From: Rossellomorea aquimaris
Lineage (GTDB): Bacteria; Bacillota; Bacilli; Bacillales; Bacillaceae_B
Length of the DNA: 64,000 bases
Direction of reading: 5' to 3'
NCBI RefSeq assembly: GCF_000935355.1
Contig: NZ_JXZC01000006.1
Coordinates: forward strand, 161,212 to 225,211
The notes under the pieces are model-generated. The model was not told the DNA's origin. It searched no databases and saw nothing but the letters and a program-made list of their open reading frames with translations. Positions 58,433 to 64,000 of the stretch are shown here, one piece after another (the first letter of the stretch is position 1; each line of letters starts with the position of its first letter). Made by a program: the position numbers and the translations under genes.

Positions 58433-58551
58433 AAAGCGAAGGCGGCTTGTTCAGAGGCGACAAGCATAAGACGAACATGCCGGAAAGGCGTTCTTTGCCT
58501 TTTTGGCATGTTTGACTTATGACCTCGAGCCTCTAGCCGCCGGAGCTGGAA
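58433..58551 (-). repeat. Structured dispersed repeat, copy C
   Basis: Inverted orientation relative to copies A and B, beginning two nt after the yqgT stop. Outer stem GGCGGCT (58441-58447) with AGCCGCC (58535-58541), inner AGAGGC/GCCTCT, variable arm ACATGCC/GGCATGT, core AAAGGCGTTCTTTGCCTTT. Confidence 0.87.
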
Positions 58552-58557
58552 GAAACA

Positions 58558-58675
58558 AAAGCGGAGGCGGCTCGTTCAGCCCCGACAAGCATAAGATGAA
58601 TTGGCCGGGAAGGCGCCCTATGCCTTCTTGGCCAATTTAACTTATGACCTCGAGGGGCTAGCCGCCGGAGCTGGA
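58558..58675 (-). repeat. Structured dispersed repeat, copy D
   Basis: Same orientation as copy C. Second stem is AGCCCC/GGGGCT instead of AGAGGC/GCCTCT, variable arm AATTGGCC/GGCCAATT, and the core is AAGGCGCCCTATGCCTT, still a hairpin. All changes keep pairing. Confidence 0.87.
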
Positions 58676-58678
58676 TGA

Positions 58679-58713
58679 AACAAAAGCGGAGGCGGCTCGT
58701 TCAGCCCCGACAG
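58679..58713 (-). repeat. Truncated repeat, copy E
   Basis: Only one end of the unit is left (AAAAGCGGAGGCGGCTCGTT followed by CAGCCCCGACA); the sequence then departs from the family. A decayed or broken tandem copy. Confidence 0.75.
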
Positions 58714-58783
58714 GACTTTATGAAATTCGACTTATCGTAAAAAATGACTCGAAAAATCTTTTGTCAGGTTCCATAAATAACTA

Positions 58784-58892
58784 TTGTAGAAAGTTAAAAT
58801 CAGGAGTAAAATAAATCATCATCCTATTTAGAGAATAACCGATTGTGGTGACCCGAATGGTGTGCGAGTGAACATCAGGTCATCACTTTTTT
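58784..58892 (+). ncRNA. Candidate short transcript (promoter and terminator without an ORF)
   Basis: TTGTAG (58784-58789), 17-bp spacer, TAAAAT (58807-58812) form a plausible sigma-A promoter; about 35 nt on, GTGGTGACC (58845-58853) pairs with GGTCATCAC (58878-58886), followed by T6. A start near 58819 would give a 70-75 nt RNA. It could be a free small RNA or an attenuated leader of yqgU, whose start is 95 nt further. No family recognised. Confidence 0.45.
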
Positions 58893-58921
58893 GAATTATT
58901 GTAATGTTTTTTTAATGATCT

Positions 58922-58947
58922 TGAAACATTTTCTTTTTTAAAACGTA
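58922..58947 (+). promoter_or_regulatory. ECF-sigma-type promoter upstream of yqgU
   Basis: TGAAAC (58922-58927), 16-bp spacer, CGTA (58944-58947): sigma-W/M-like spacing and boxes, about 40 nt before the yqgU ATG. Confidence 0.6.
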
Positions 58948-58985
58948 CTAATTAATATGGAATAAATTGAGGGAGGGAGAAGTGT

Positions 58986-60095
58986 ATGATCAATAACAAA
59001 AAGGTAAGTGTTTTGATATGGTTTTTGTTGAGTATTCTTTGGTTGTCAGCTTGTCAATCTGAAGAAACTCAAACTTCTCCCCCCGAGAAAGAGAAGTTTG
59101 AAAAGAAAGAGATGGTTGCAGAAGGTCTTACCTCCGACATTTTTGTAGAAAACATCGGCTGGCTTTCAGATTCGGAAATTCTAACCGTTCAAAATGAGGA
59201 TAGTCAAACCTCGTTCTATATTTATAATCTTTACAATGGAAGCAAGATGAAAATTTATGAGATTCCTTCTTCATATGTGAGCGCAAGCATTTCACCAGAT
59301 AAGGAAAAAATACTTATCCATTCAGCTCCAGTATCTTATTCAGCGCAAGTGACTATTATTGGCAGGGATGGAGAAGTGCTGTTTCAAGAGGATGTCCCGT
59401 CTTATGAATTGACTCACTCATGGAACAAGTTTGATGACAATGCTTTGTTAATGACCAGTTTTAGTGAAGATTGGAGCTTTCAAGTCTTTCAAATTGATGT
59501 AGAAAAAGGGATAATGGAACCTCTTGATGTTGAACAGCCATTTGTACAGTGGCAATCTGACTCTTCCGTTCTTTTTCAAGATTGGAATACGGAAGAAGTC
59601 AGCGTTTCAGCGCCCCTCGTATCCCAAAATATTCTCGACGGGGGGAAAGACACGTTAGTGGATTCCAGTGTCCACTTTAATCAGTTCAAAGATTCTCTAT
59701 TATCTATCTCTTCCCGGGAAGAAGAGGGACCGTTTACGTATCAATTCATCACCTCAAGTGGAGAGATACAGACAGAATTCTCAGTAGATCTCTTGAGCCG
59801 TTACTCTGATTGGTTAATCCCTTATTATGATATGATAGATGGGAAGGGTCATATGATTACATTCAAGGCAAATGAACCAGGCTCTTTTGATACCTACACT
59901 GGAACATTCTCATTGGTGAAGTGGGACACGGTTTCGGGAAAAGAAACCGTTTTGTTTGAAGACCTCCCTTTAGAGCCAATCCAATGTACTCCAAATGGAG
60001 AAATTTGTTTATATGGAAATCAACTTGAGAAAGTAATCGATTTGACGACCACAAATATCATTCAACTATTGAAAGAAGAAGGAGCAGATATGTAA
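58986..60095 (+). CDS. yqgU: YqgU-like lipoprotein
   Basis: 369 aa. Lipoprotein signal with lipobox LSAC (Cys22), a Ser/Glu-rich linker, then repeated beta-strand units (IGWLSDSEILTVQNED, ISPDKEKILIHSAP, WNKFDDNALLMTSF, PNGEICLYGNQLE) suggesting a beta-propeller anchored outside the membrane. YqgU of B. subtilis occupies the same site. GGGAGGGAG before the ATG. Stop overlaps the next start by one nt. Function unknown. Confidence 0.87.
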   Translation: MINNKKVSVLIWFLLSILWLSACQSEETQTSPPEKEKFEKKEMVAEGLTSDIFVENIGWLSDSEILTVQNEDSQTSFYIYNLYNGSKMKIYEIPSSYVSASISPDKEKILIHSAPVSYSAQVTIIGRDGEVLFQEDVPSYELTHSWNKFDDNALLMTSFSEDWSFQVFQIDVEKGIMEPLDVEQPFVQWQSDSSVLFQDWNTEEVSVSAPLVSQNILDGGKDTLVDSSVHFNQFKDSLLSISSREEEGPFTYQFITSSGEIQTEFSVDLLSRYSDWLIPYYDMIDGKGHMITFKANEPGSFDTYTGTFSLVKWDTVSGKETVLFEDLPLEPIQCTPNGEICLYGNQLEKVIDLTTTNIIQLLKEEGADM

Positions 60096-60409
60096 TGGCA
60101 ATCGTAGATGTTACAGTTATACCAATCGGAACGGAATCTCCAAGTGTTAGTTCTTATGTAGCGGATCTACATAGAATTCTTAAAGGGTATGAGGAAGAAG
60201 GGAAAATACGTTTTCAACTTACTCCAATGAATACGATCATAGAGGGAGAACTTCCTGTTTTGTTTCAAGTCATTCAAGACATTCATGAATCACCTTTCAA
60301 ACAGGGGATCAAAAGGGTAGCAACCAACATAAGAATTGATGATCGTCGGGATAAGAAAACGACTATGGAAGGGAAGTTATCCTCTGTTCAGAGTAAATTA
60401 GATCACTAA
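60095..60409 (+). CDS. yqgV: MTH1187 / YkoF-like thiamine-binding family protein YqgV
   Basis: 104 aa, DUF77 family: DVTVIPIGTESPSVSSYVA, FQLTPMNTIIEGELPVL, and RVATNIRIDDRRD. Small ferredoxin-like fold protein that in some members binds thiamine or a related pyrimidine. ATG 60095 overlaps the yqgU stop (TAATG), so coupled. Confidence 0.9.
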   Translation: MAIVDVTVIPIGTESPSVSSYVADLHRILKGYEEEGKIRFQLTPMNTIIEGELPVLFQVIQDIHESPFKQGIKRVATNIRIDDRRDKKTTMEGKLSSVQSKLDH

Positions 60410-60412
60410 GAG

Positions 60413-60452
60413 CAAAAAAAGGGTGGGTATCCTTTGCAGATACTCACCCTTA
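60413..60452. terminator. Bidirectional terminator yqgV / HxlR gene
   Basis: GGGTGGGTATC with GATACTCACCC; A7 on the left gives a strong U tract for the minus strand, while the plus-strand tail (TTATATCTTTT) is weaker. Confidence 0.85.
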
Positions 60453-60464
60453 TATCTTTTGAAA

Positions 60465-60818
60465 TCATACTTCTTCACTTTCGACCAACACTTCGCTTTT
60501 GTCAGGATAGGTTTTCTCTATATGCTGTTCCCCCCATGCACACAGCATATCCAGAGGTCCTTTTAAAGACCAGCCGTATTCTGTTAATTCATATTCTACT
60601 TTGGGGGGGACTTGGTTATAAATAATTCTGTTGATTACCCCATCTGCTTCAAGTTCCCTTAACTGTTGAGTCAACATTTTCTGAGTGATTCCAGGCATTA
60701 ATTTCTTCAATTCACTCGTTCTTCGCTTGCTTTTAATCAAATGACAGAGAATCACGACTTTCCACTTGCCTCCGATGACTTCTAAGGAAGCTTCCACGGG
60801 TATATTGTATTTTTTCAT
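60465..60818 (-). CDS. HxlR-family transcriptional regulator
   Basis: 117 aa winged-helix protein with the HxlR signature EVIGGKWKVVILCHLI, RTSELKKLMPGITQKMLTQQL split by sense, and WGEQH. The family senses electrophiles or oxidants in several Bacilli (YodB, CatR, HypR) through an N-terminal Cys; here the first Cys is in helix 2 (VILC, residue 24), so sensing by that route is unclear. No target gene is divergent to it. An imperfect palindrome GTACCTAT/ATAGGGTAC at 60936-60963 may be an operator. Confidence 0.9.
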   Translation of the reverse strand: MKKYNIPVEASLEVIGGKWKVVILCHLIKSKRRTSELKKLMPGITQKMLTQQLRELEADGVINRIIYNQVPPKVEYELTEYGWSLKGPLDMLCAWGEQHIEKTYPDKSEVLVESEEV

Positions 60819-60993
60819 TACGAAACCTCCAATCCCTTACATGTAAAATGATGCGATCGCTTTACAAATAGAATGGGCTACTCGATTGGCTATTATCCTA
60901 ATCGGCACTATGATAATTTTCTTTTCTATTATAACGTACCTATTATAAAGGTCCATAGGGTACTTTTTGGTGCCTACATTACCGTAGAGTGCC

Positions 60994-61051
60994 CTGAATG
61001 ATAGTAAAAAGCCTCCCGTTACATGACGGGAGGCTTTTTACTATCATTCAG
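60994..61051. terminator. Long perfect inverted repeat, probable terminator for yqgW
   Basis: Two 26-bp arms (60994-61019 and 61026-61051) with a 6-nt loop, no mismatch. The inner part is a GC-rich terminator stem (GCCTCCCGT/ACGGGAGGC) with TTTTTA on either side; the outer TGAATGATAG/CTATCATTCA extends it beyond what termination needs. It ends 8 nt before the yqgW stop codon. Confidence 0.85.
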
Positions 61052-61059
61052 TTGTTTGA

Positions 61060-61233
61060 TTAATGACCACCTGGGTAACCAGAGTGAAGGACAGTCATAA
61101 TTGTAAACCAACCAAAAACACCCAATGTTGCCAATGAGAAAAGAATTCCCATAGCGTTCTTGTTTTTGAAAGTGCTTACTACTGAAAATAAAGCTAATAA
61201 TGTAACCAATGCTGTAATAATTACAAGACCCAT
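61060..61233 (-). CDS. yqgW: DUF2759 small membrane protein YqgW
   Basis: 57 aa, MGLVIITALVTLLALFSVVS ... GVFGWFTIMTVLHSGYPGGH: two membrane helices joined by a short basic turn (TFKNKN). The ATG follows AAAGGGG on the minus strand. Matches the DUF2759 protein YqgW, which lies beside yqgX. A longer overlapping frame here is a shadow. Function unknown. Confidence 0.9.
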   Translation of the reverse strand: MGLVIITALVTLLALFSVVSTFKNKNAMGILFSLATLGVFGWFTIMTVLHSGYPGGH

Positions 61234-61438
61234 TTATATGACCCCTTTCATTAAAATGCGTTTTACTAATGCGCTTAATGATCATATGTACATAAATGCA
61301 CTCATTAACATTTTATATTTTTTTCCTCTGTTTGTCGAGGTCGAAAATTTGAAACTTATATGGCGGGTCTACCTGCCTAATTTTTATGATGCCATAAGTT
61401 CTGCTACAATAATAGTATCACAATTGGAGGTGGAACCG

Positions 61439-62074
61439 TTGCAGTGGAAACAAATTCCTTTAGGACCTTTACAAACGAACTGCTATATCCTTTGGAACAC
61501 AAAAAACGAATGCTTAGTCATCGATCCAGGCGGAGAAGGGGAGAAGTTGATTCAATGGTTGGAGAGTCAATCGTTAACTCCGTTAGCCATTCTCCTTACT
61601 CACGCTCATTTTGATCATATTGGAGCGGTTGATCACGTACGGGAAAACTATAGAATTCCGGTATATGTTCACGAGAAAGAAGCTCAGTGGTTACTGGATC
61701 CTGCATTAAATGGATCGCAATTGTTCATGATGGGTGAACTGATTCGACTGAAGCCTGCTGACTACATACTGACAACTGAAAAAAATCTGTCGATTGGTGA
61801 TTTTGAGCTGCAATTATTCGAAACGCCTGGTCATTCGCCTGGTAGTATCTCTTATTATGTACAAGAAAGTGAAATCGTATTAGCAGGAGATACGTTATTT
61901 ATGGGCAGTATCGGGCGATCCGACTTGCCTGGTGGAAATCATAAGGAGCTGCTTGCAAGTATTCATGACAAGTTGTTAACCTTGCCAGAGACTACGACGG
62001 TTCTACCGGGCCACGGTCCGGAAACATCTATTGAAGGTGAAATGGACTCAAATCCATTTTTAAATGGATTTTAA
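61439..62074 (+). CDS. yqgX: MBL-fold metallohydrolase YqgX
   Basis: 211 aa from TTG 61439 (GGAGGTGG six nt upstream). Glyoxalase-II-like beta-lactamase fold: zinc motif THAHFDHIGA, TPGHSPGS, LAGDTLF, and VLPGHGPETS. The family includes hydroxyacylglutathione/bacillithiol hydrolases, so a role in methylglyoxal or thiol adduct detoxification is possible. The upstream frame (from 61160) carries no related sequence. Confidence 0.93.
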   Translation: MQWKQIPLGPLQTNCYILWNTKNECLVIDPGGEGEKLIQWLESQSLTPLAILLTHAHFDHIGAVDHVRENYRIPVYVHEKEAQWLLDPALNGSQLFMMGELIRLKPADYILTTEKNLSIGDFELQLFETPGHSPGSISYYVQESEIVLAGDTLFMGSIGRSDLPGGNHKELLASIHDKLLTLPETTTVLPGHGPETSIEGEMDSNPFLNGF

Positions 62075-62081
62075 GTTACAC

Positions 62082-62122
62082 AAAAAAATTCCCTTTAGCT
62101 ATAAGCTAAAGGGAATTTTTTT
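62082..62122. terminator. Bidirectional terminator yqgX / yqgY
   Basis: A-rich AAATTCCCTTTAGCT arm and its complement with a 3-nt loop, A7 before and T7 after. Confidence 0.92.
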
Positions 62123-62366
62123 AGTGTCCTCCTGCACCCGGAGTCATCATAAAGGTCGTCCAATAAGTAAATCCAGCAAAGAACACTGTTAAGTAAGCAC
62201 CGAAAATGTAAATATACATACGTTCGGACAGTTTTAAATAGCTTAGCATAATGAAGAATCCTGTTTGGCCTAAAAAGATTAATGATGTCGTGGTCATATC
62301 ACCAAGATAGAACATTACAGCAAAAATACCAGTCCAAAATCCAAGAACTCTGTACATACGATCCAT
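62121..62366 (-). CDS. yqgY: DUF2626 membrane protein YqgY
   Basis: 81 aa from ATG 62366 (AAAGGAGGGTT upstream on the minus strand): MDRMYRVLGFWTGIFAVMFYL... with three membrane helices and a Gly-rich end (PGAGGH). An upstream in-frame ATG lies before the ribosome site. DUF2626 proteins sit here in Bacillus; function unknown. Confidence 0.9.
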   Translation of the reverse strand: MDRMYRVLGFWTGIFAVMFYLGDMTTTSLIFLGQTGFFIMLSYLKLSERMYIYIFGAYLTVFFAGFTYWTTFMMTPGAGGH

Positions 62367-62447
62367 ATGTAACCCTCCTTTGCACCCTAAGTCCATCATT
62401 CAATATTATAAATGAATACTACCATAAAAGTAAATATCCGTTTGCTT

Positions 62448-63146
62448 TTAGTTTGTGACGATTACGTGATATCTACACGTGGAACAGTCATTTAATATAT
62501 TTTCCTCTTGTTTAAATTCTTCCACAGAGTATAGAGCTTCAAACATCCCTTTTAAAAAGGCGTTGTGTAAACCGCATATATACAAGGGTTCCAACTGAGC
62601 AATTTCATTAAAAGGGCAATGATCATAGTGGAAATTGATTTGATTTGTATCACTAATTGACTCATCTAAAGAAAAACCGATTGATGTAGCAATCTCCGAT
62701 AAAATATGTAACTTTTCGGCTTGAGATAATTCAAGCAGGGATAAGTCATGACTCTTGAGGTAGGGTTTCACCAGGCTTTTACCATACTCATAACCCACTT
62801 CCACCAGAACCTTAAAACCTTCTTCTCCAAGCTTAGCTAATGAGGCAACGGAGAGATCGCTAAGTAAACGGAAGTCACGGGGAGGAAACGATAATTGCAC
62901 GATTTCTTCAGAAGGAATATATCGTTTTCCTGGCCTGCCGCCTTTGCCTGTCTTTACATATTCTGATTGCAACACTCGAATCTCTTCAAGTTTCGATAGA
63001 TGTAATCGAGCAACATTCGGATGAATATGGAACTCTTCGGCGATATCTTGAACCGATACCTTTTGTTTTCTCTCACTAATGTACAAGTAAATGGAATACC
63101 TGGTAGGGTCTGAAAGTGCACTTGTAACCTTCAATGTCATATCCAT
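62448..63146 (-). CDS. COG2345-type transcriptional regulator with C-terminal Cys cluster
   Basis: 232 aa. N-terminal winged helix (LSDPTRYSIYLYISERK, IHPNVARLHLSKLEE), a wing KTGKGGRPGKRYIP, and a C-terminal sensor domain with Cys/His set HYDHCPFNE, YICGLHNAF and NDCSTCRYH. This resembles the SufR group whose Cys bind an Fe-S cluster; a redox or iron sensor is thus possible. ArsR/DeoR-like HTH. Divergent from mgsR with about 210 nt between. Confidence 0.87.
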   Translation of the reverse strand: MDMTLKVTSALSDPTRYSIYLYISERKQKVSVQDIAEEFHIHPNVARLHLSKLEEIRVLQSEYVKTGKGGRPGKRYIPSEEIVQLSFPPRDFRLLSDLSVASLAKLGEEGFKVLVEVGYEYGKSLVKPYLKSHDLSLLELSQAEKLHILSEIATSIGFSLDESISDTNQINFHYDHCPFNEIAQLEPLYICGLHNAFLKGMFEALYSVEEFKQEENILNDCSTCRYHVIVTN

Positions 63147-63364
63147 CCAAGAAACACCTCATTTTTTGTTGGTTATAACTCCATTATAAATATCAAGGAA
63201 AAGAATGGATATACAAGTAAAGCCTATTATAGCTTGATTTATCGAGTGTTTTAAAAAAGTTCACAAATTTCCAAGGGATATTACTGTACAAAAGTTATAC
63301 AACTGATATACAATATGTTTAACAAATCATAAACAAGCAAGTTTAATTTTAGGAGGTCATGAAA

Positions 63365-63745
63365 GTGAATAACCTGACATTTTTTACTTATCCAAGCTGT
63401 ACCTCTTGCCGAAAAGCCAAAAAATGGTTAACTGCACATTCCGTTGATTTTGATGAAAGACATCTATTCAGAGAGACGCCTACACATAAAGAACTGATTG
63501 AGCTTCTAACCCTAACAACCGATGGACTCGATGAAATATTGGCTACAAGAAGCCAAACCTTCAAAGACTTGGGGAAAGACGTAAACGATTTACCTTTATC
63601 GGAAGTGATCAAATTAATTATTGATGAACCAAAACTTCTCCGCAGACCCTTGTTAACAGACGGTAAAAAGCTGGTGGTCGGATACAATCCAGAGGGATTA
63701 CAAAGCCTTGCGAATAAGAACAGAGCGTTGAAGAAAAGTAGTTGA
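63365..63745 (+). CDS. mgsR: Spx/ArsC family stress regulator MgsR (YqgZ)
   Basis: 126 aa from GTG 63365 (AGGAGG eight nt upstream; the ATG at 63359 is too close). N-terminal redox switch CTSC (YPSCTSCRKAKKWL), ERHLFRETPT, and LLRRPLLTDGKKLVVGYNPEGL. It binds RNA polymerase alpha-CTD and switches on a subset of general stress genes. Position matches yqgZ. Terminator follows. Confidence 0.94.
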   Translation: MNNLTFFTYPSCTSCRKAKKWLTAHSVDFDERHLFRETPTHKELIELLTLTTDGLDEILATRSQTFKDLGKDVNDLPLSEVIKLIIDEPKLLRRPLLTDGKKLVVGYNPEGLQSLANKNRALKKSS

Positions 63746-63772
63746 ATATAACATGAATAATAGGTTGGATTG

Positions 63773-63810
63773 AAAAAGGCGGGCACTTTATGAAAAGTGC
63801 CCGCCTTTTT
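63773..63810 (+). terminator. Intrinsic terminator after mgsR
   Basis: AAAAAGGCGGGCACTTT with AAAGTGCCCGCCTTTTT, 4-nt loop. A near-perfect, strong hairpin. Confidence 0.93.
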
Positions 63811-63822
63811 CAATATGATTGT

Positions 63823-63850
63823 GGGGCTGAACGAGCCACCTCTGCTTTTA
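63823..63850 (+). repeat. Truncated repeat, right end only (copy F0)
   Basis: GGGGCTGAACGAGCC followed by ACCTCTGCTTTTA: the 3' end of the repeat unit without its 5' half, directly behind the mgsR terminator. Confidence 0.75.
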
Positions 63851-63853
63851 GAT

Positions 63854-63975
63854 TGTCCAGCTCCGGCGGCTAGCCCCTCGAGGTCACAACTGAAAAATCC
63901 CATAAGGCAAAGAACGCCTTTTGGGATTTCCCAGTTGTGCTTGTCGGGGCTGAACGAGCCGCCTCCGCTTTTCTC
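63854..63975 (+). repeat. Structured dispersed repeat, copy F
   Basis: Outer stem GGCGGCT (63865-63871) with AGCCGCC (63957-63963), AGCCCC/GGGGCT, then CACAACTG/CAGTTGTG in place of the CATAAG/CTTATG arm of other copies, AAATCCCA/TGGGATTT, and the shared AAGGC-AAAGAAC-GCCTT core. Confidence 0.87.
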
Positions 63976-63978
63976 TTA

Positions 63979-64000
63979 TCCAGCTCCAGGGCTTAGAGGC
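63979..64000 (+). repeat. Start of a further repeat copy, cut by the window edge
   Basis: CCAGCTCCAGGGCTTAGAGG matches the 5' end of copy A (GGGGCTTAGAGGC) and continues past the window. Confidence 0.7.

Noticed and set aside
61019..61285. 88-aa minus-strand ORF at yqgW
   Set aside because: It reads through the long inverted repeat; the correct frame is the 57-aa DUF2759 protein with a good ribosome site.
61160..61438. 93-residue extension of YqgX
   Set aside because: The extension overlaps yqgW on the other strand and lacks the metallohydrolase fold; TTG 61439 has a strong ribosome site.
63290..63358. Sigma-B promoter for mgsR
   Set aside because: GTTTAA is present at about 63319 but no GGGTAT-like -10 follows at 12-15 nt.
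63388..63903. 171-aa minus-strand ORF across mgsR
   Set aside because: It crosses the mgsR terminator and a repeat unit and is antisense to a conserved gene.

Overview
This 64 kb window reads as a chromosomal segment of a low-GC, endospore-forming member of the Bacillaceae (Bacillus sensu lato). The evidence is the gene order, which follows from memory the yqf-yqg stretch of the Bacillus subtilis chromosome almost gene for gene (ybeY-dgkA-cdd-era-yqzL-recO-gly, ccpN-ppsR, yqxD-dnaG-sigA, cccA-trmK-yqfO-ispH, cshB-nfo-yqfT-yqfU-zur, ispG, sodA-yqgE-pbpA-pst, yqgN, gluP-yqgQ-glcK-ltaS-yqgT-yqgU-yqgV, yqgW-X-Y-mgsR). Strong AGGAGG-type ribosome binding sites, T-box control, a LytR/LTA-type envelope gene (ltaS) and a spore germination protein agree with this. 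I see no rRNA, tRNA, CRISPR array, prophage or insertion sequence. The species cannot be fixed from the sequence alone; a marine or soil Bacillus/Rossellomorea-like organism is only a guess.

Layout. 1-3.5 kb: RNA maturation, lipid and nucleoside salvage, Era and RecO. 3.5-3.8 kb: two copies of a structured repeat. 3.8-5.45 kb: glycyl-tRNA synthetase with its glycine T-box on the minus strand. 5.6-7.1 kb: catabolite regulator CcpN with its partner PpsR. 7.2-11.4 kb: primase and housekeeping sigma factor. 11.5-20 kb: acyl-CoA dehydrogenase, cytochrome c550, tRNA methylation, IspH, a DEAD-box helicase and endonuclease IV. 20-26.5 kb: membrane protein YqfU, the zinc uptake operon znuC-znuB-zur behind a Zur-box-like site, and IspG. 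26.6-35 kb: two transporters of the MFS type, a chemoreceptor, a Na/Pi cotransporter, and superoxide dismutase. 35-42.1 kb: PBP2-type transpeptidase and the phosphate operon pstS-C-A-B-phoU behind an 11-bp-periodic PhoP box. 42.2-47.5 kb: an accessory cassette (DUF4912 protein, GH57-like/GT4 fusion, sugar nucleotidyltransferase, unknown protein) that looks like a polysaccharide pathway and is not part of the B. subtilis order I remember. 47.6-57.1 kb: L33, folate metabolism, rhomboid protease GluP, an isolated SpoVAF-like protein, glucokinase and lipoteichoic acid synthase with ECF- and sigma-A-type promoters. 57.2-64 kb: wall peptidase, a lipoprotein, small conserved proteins, regulators, MgsR, and more repeat copies.

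How it fits together. Several genes form recognisable circuits: CcpN-PpsR (gluconeogenic switch), Zur-ZnuBC (zinc), PhoP-Pst-PhoU with NptA nearby (phosphate), IspG and IspH (isoprenoids), and LtaS/PbpA/YqgT (cell envelope). The points that most deserve a second look are the GH57-like/GT4 fusion whose presumed glycosidase nucleophile is Gln, two neighbouring conserved genes (ccpN, yqxD) with no ATG/GTG/TTG start in the expected place, a repeat family whose arms co-vary in at least four positions, an orphan promoter-terminator unit that may encode a small RNA, and a cysteine-poor L33 protein.
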